Shown one piece after another: positions 5,270 through 7,160 of a stretch of 7,160 nucleotides of DNA. Source of the stretch: CAZXPA01 sp964642485 (GTDB taxonomy: Bacteria > Patescibacteriota > Patescibacteriia > UBA2591 > UBA6264); NCBI GenBank assembly GCA_964642485.1, contig CAZXPA010000035.1, forward strand, positions 1 through 7,160. The letters are read 5' to 3'. Made by a program: the position numbers and the translations under genes. The notes below the pieces were generated by a model. That model made no database searches and had not been told where the DNA came from. It worked only from the letters and a program-made list of their open reading frames with translations. Positions within the stretch are counted from its first letter, which is position 1, and every line of letters begins with the position of its first letter.

Positions 5270-6087
5270 TATATAGCTCCTCTAATGTTTTTTAATTCAT
5301 CATAATTGAATACTGGTCCGTCTTCACAAACATATTTAGAACCAATGGCGCAGTGCTGACAGACACCAAAACCACAATACATTTTTCTCTCTAAAGAGAA
5401 AAAAATGTCAGTATCAGCAAATTTGCTCTCTTTTAATTTCTGGATAACAAATTTGTACATTATCTGTGGTCCGCAAACTATCGCGACTGCATTATCTATT
5501 ATTCTTATATCATCAAATAAAGTGGTGATTAAGCCTACCCGGCCCTTCCAGGTAGAAGCTCCTTTATCTAGGGTGCGCGCTAAATCAACAGATTTCTGCC
5601 AGGCTTTATATTCATCTCTAAACAAAAGTTCTTTAATACTGCGGGCTCCATAAAAGATTTGTATTTTCTTTGCTCTTCCTGCCTGCTCGCAGGCGGGCCT
5701 TTTGACGGCCGAAAGAATCAAAGGCCGAAGGGGGATAATTCCTAACCCGCCAGCGATTAAAAGTAGATTTTTATCTTTTATCTGCGGGAATCCATTACCA
5801 TAAGGACCTCTGACTGTAATAAGGTCTTTGACTCTTAGAGTATGTAACCTAGAGGTTAGGCTGCCGACCTGACGAACACAAACTTGAAAATCAGCTTCTT
5901 GAGGAGACGAACAAATAGCAAAGGGCGCCTCACCAAAACCCTGTACGCCAACTTCAATAAATTGACCAGGAGTAAATTCTAATTGGTCCTTTTTATTTTT
6001 AAAACTTAGAGTAAAAAGTTTCACTCCAGCTGCCTGGAGCTTGATCTTTTTAATAATAGCAATTTTAGGCTGATAAGGATTTCTCAT
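5269..6087 (-). CDS. hydG: Hydrogenase gamma subunit: FAD/NAD(P)-binding, 2Fe-2S reductase
   Basis: This 272-aa ferredoxin-NADP reductase-type protein links the hydrogenase Fe-S chain to NAD(P)(H). In order, it has the FAD barrel (PGQFIEVGV around 40-48, APFAICSSP at 54-62), the GPYGNGFP loop (94-101), the nucleotide-binding LLIAGGLGIIPLRP segment (109-122), FYGARS (145-150), VCGPQIM (204-210), and a C-terminal [2Fe-2S] loop with C238, C243, C246 and C254 in CGFGVCQHC…C. This is the layout of sulfhydrogenase gamma and PyrK-like subunits. Residues 131-137 (PACEQAG) are encoded by an in-frame GC-rich palindrome and fall in a loop between the PLRP helix and the FYGARS strand. The start overlaps the hydB stop (ATGA). 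The symbol follows the hydBGDA convention and is not the [FeFe]-hydrogenase radical-SAM HydG. Confidence 0.94.
   Translation of the reverse strand: MRNPYQPKIAIIKKIKLQAAGVKLFTLSFKNKKDQLEFTPGQFIEVGVQGFGEAPFAICSSPQEADFQVCVRQVGSLTSRLHTLRVKDLITVRGPYGNGFPQIKDKNLLLIAGGLGIIPLRPLILSAVKRPACEQAGRAKKIQIFYGARSIKELLFRDEYKAWQKSVDLARTLDKGASTWKGRVGLITTLFDDIRIIDNAVAIVCGPQIMYKFVIQKLKESKFADTDIFFSLERKMYCGFGVCQHCAIGSKYVCEDGPVFNYDELKNIRGAI
5678..5697. repeat. GC-rich palindrome inserted in frame in hydG
   Basis: The sequence CCTGCCTGCTCGCAGGCGGG forms a hairpin with 9-base arms (CCTGCCTGC and GCAGGCGGG, one non-Watson-Crick pair) and a 2-base loop. It is strikingly GC-rich inside an AT-rich gene. On the coding strand it reads Pro-Ala-Cys-Glu-Gln-Ala-Gly, between AVKR and RAKK, where related reductases have a short turn. 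From memory, similar PAC(E/R)QAG-type insertions are frequent in CPR proteins. Origin as a short repetitive palindromic element that tolerates translation is inference. A related CAGG-rich fragment lies at 1-16. Confidence 0.65.
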
Positions 6088-7109
6088 AATTGTTCACATA
6101 CCTCTGCTTCTCCTTTCTTTTTGCCCTTTATTTCTGAAAGCACCTGACAAATATCAATGCCAGCCGGACAAACCATTGAGCATCGACTACAGCCAGTGCA
6201 TCCCGGAAAACTATATTCATCAGGGATACGAACAAATTTATGCCAGTACCAGTTATAAATTCTTTCAGCGGTGGTGCTTAAAAACTTATGTCCGTCAGCG
6301 ACTTCAGAAAACTCATCGTAAAAACAAGAGGCCCAATATCTAGTCCTAATCCCTTGTCCATCTTTTAGATCCGGGCAATCTACCATATCAAAACAAAAGC
6401 AGGTTGGACAAACAATGCTACATTTGCCACATTCAATACAAATTTTTCCTAATTTCTTCCAAAGTGCAGATTTAAAAAATCTAGACATTTTAATTTTTAC
6501 TTCTAGCACTTGTGGATCAATCCCTTCTTCTTTAATTGGGCCGGCAAATTGAATGTGTTCATAGTTTTTATAACCAAATTCACTTAAAACTCGCTGGCCT
6601 TTTTGCGAGCCAGTAAAAATCCTAAATTCCATACCTTTAGTTTTCTTTTTTTGTTGACCCAAAAAAATATCAAATTGTAGATGTTCTAAAACGTCCTCCT
6701 CGTATTTTTCCTGCCAAACTTGAAAGGTCCGCGCGGTTAGAAGCGGCATTTTAACTTGTCCTATGATTAAAGTATTTCTGAGTCGAGCTTGATAATATGG
6801 ATCTTTTTCAAAAACATGGTCATAAAGAAGAACAGCTTTTAAATCAAAAATGCTTATGCCAACAAGTGCCTGTTTTTTTAAGGCGAACTCTGATTCGAAT
6901 TGCCTATCTTTATATTTGAATAAAATCTCACAAGAGGGGATAAAGTACTTTTTAAAAGAATATAATGGTAGGCGGCCTGATAGATCAAGTTCTTGGGGCT
7001 TTAAAATTTCTTTAATTAAAATTTGTTTGCTGGTTTTGACTGGTCCAATAACAGAATAACCCTCTTTTTGAAGCCATTTAATAAATTTTTGTAATTGAAT
7101 TTTCGTCAT
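6084..7109 (-). CDS. hydB: Hydrogenase beta subunit, 4Fe-4S electron-transfer protein
   Basis: This 341-aa protein resembles the beta subunit of group 3b hydrogenase/sulfhydrogenase. It has an N-terminal domain with IFDLKAVLLYDHVF and DPYYQARLRNTLIIG (about 87-117), followed by two ferredoxin-like cluster motifs: C224, C227, C230, C234 (CIECGKCSIVCP, with extra C237 and C239) and C304, C307, C310, C314 (CTGCSRCSMVCP). It would pass electrons between the HydD clusters and the HydG flavin. As I recall the family, the segment after NTLIIG normally carries a further cysteine cluster (…CFC…); here 118-150 has no cysteine, so one site may be missing. This is the first gene of the operon, with an ATGA overlap into hydG. 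Only weak purine-rich sequence (AAAGAA) precedes the ATG. Confidence 0.9.
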   Translation of the reverse strand: MTKIQLQKFIKWLQKEGYSVIGPVKTSKQILIKEILKPQELDLSGRLPLYSFKKYFIPSCEILFKYKDRQFESEFALKKQALVGISIFDLKAVLLYDHVFEKDPYYQARLRNTLIIGQVKMPLLTARTFQVWQEKYEEDVLEHLQFDIFLGQQKKKTKGMEFRIFTGSQKGQRVLSEFGYKNYEHIQFAGPIKEEGIDPQVLEVKIKMSRFFKSALWKKLGKICIECGKCSIVCPTCFCFDMVDCPDLKDGQGIRTRYWASCFYDEFSEVADGHKFLSTTAERIYNWYWHKFVRIPDEYSFPGCTGCSRCSMVCPAGIDICQVLSEIKGKKKGEAEVCEQL

Positions 7110-7160
7110 ACTGTTATGGTTCTTTTTTCACGCATAGTAAAAGTAAAAGGGGACGGTTCT
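7110..7160. repeat. Upstream region of hydB with a GGGGACGGTTCT-type repeat fragment
   Basis: The 51 bp before hydB end at the window edge with AAAAGGGGACGGTTCT, and a second GGTTCT followed by a T-run lies at 7118-7129. From memory, the GGGGACGGTTCT word is common in bacterial intergenic repeats, often near REP-associated IS200-like transposase genes. None is visible here, and the repeat may continue beyond the window. On the minus strand a TACTAT word could be a -10 element, but no matching -35 box is evident, so I do not call the operon promoter. Confidence 0.35.

Noticed and set aside
5175..5276. ATAG direct repeats as the target-site duplication of the small element
   Set aside because: Only four AT-rich bases, and collapsing them would fuse hydG in frame to hypC, which is not a convincing ancestral state.
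5405..5653. Plus-strand open frame opposite hydG
   Set aside because: It is antisense to the reductase domain with its clear VCGPQIM and FYGARS motifs.
6850..7059. Plus-strand open frame opposite the hydB N-terminus
   Set aside because: It is antisense to hydB and has no motif.
7126..7146. TACTAT as a -10 box of the hyd operon promoter
   Set aside because: It matches only four of six consensus bases, has no -35 partner and sits next to a repeat; the real promoter may be outside the window.

Overview
The window is AT-rich and gene-dense. It looks like part of a small-genome Candidate Phyla Radiation (Patescibacteria-like) bacterium. This assignment is an inference from three things: a compact group 3b-type [NiFe] hydrogenase operon, a short GC-rich palindrome inserted in frame in a coding gene (reading PACEQAG), and a GxxExxY-family gene inside a small inverted-repeat cassette. 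No rRNA or marker phylogeny is available to confirm it.

Layout. smpB (trans-translation) is on the plus strand at the left edge. Everything from about 553 to 7109 is on the minus strand and reads leftwards as one convergent operon. In transcription order the genes are hydB (Fe-S beta subunit), hydG (FAD/2Fe-2S gamma subunit), a 92-bp inverted-repeat element, hypC, a 10-TM EamA/DMT permease, an unrecognised 261-aa protein, hydD (small, delta subunit), hydA (large, alpha subunit), a 470-bp inverted-repeat cassette carrying a GxxExxY gene, and hypA. Genes not separated by an element overlap by 4 to 22 bp, which suggests translational coupling.

How the genes work together. HydA and HydD form the H2-activating half. 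HydB and HydG form the diaphorase half that passes electrons to or from NAD(P). HypC and HypA serve active-site assembly (Fe(CN)2CO delivery and nickel insertion). HypB, D, E and F are not in the window. Two maturation features are unusual: HydA stops exactly at the final His of its C-terminal nickel-binding motif, so there is no cleavable tail, and HypA keeps its nickel-binding His2 but has lost the whole cysteine zinc domain.

Most notable signal. The two real gaps in the operon (hydG/hypC and hydA/hypA) are both filled edge to edge by the same kind of inverted-repeat element in the same orientation. The larger copy encodes an intact GxxExxY PD-(D/E)XK-like protein. The smaller copy appears to be its internal-deletion derivative: it still has both arms, the start codon with the first three codons (M-T-N) and the last codon plus stop (Y, TAG), with the middle missing. 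This points to a mobile or mobilisable GxxExxY cassette family with MITE-like relics. Near the window edges are fragments of two further repeat types: a CAGG-rich palindrome fragment before smpB and a GGGGACGGTTCT-type repeat upstream of hydB.
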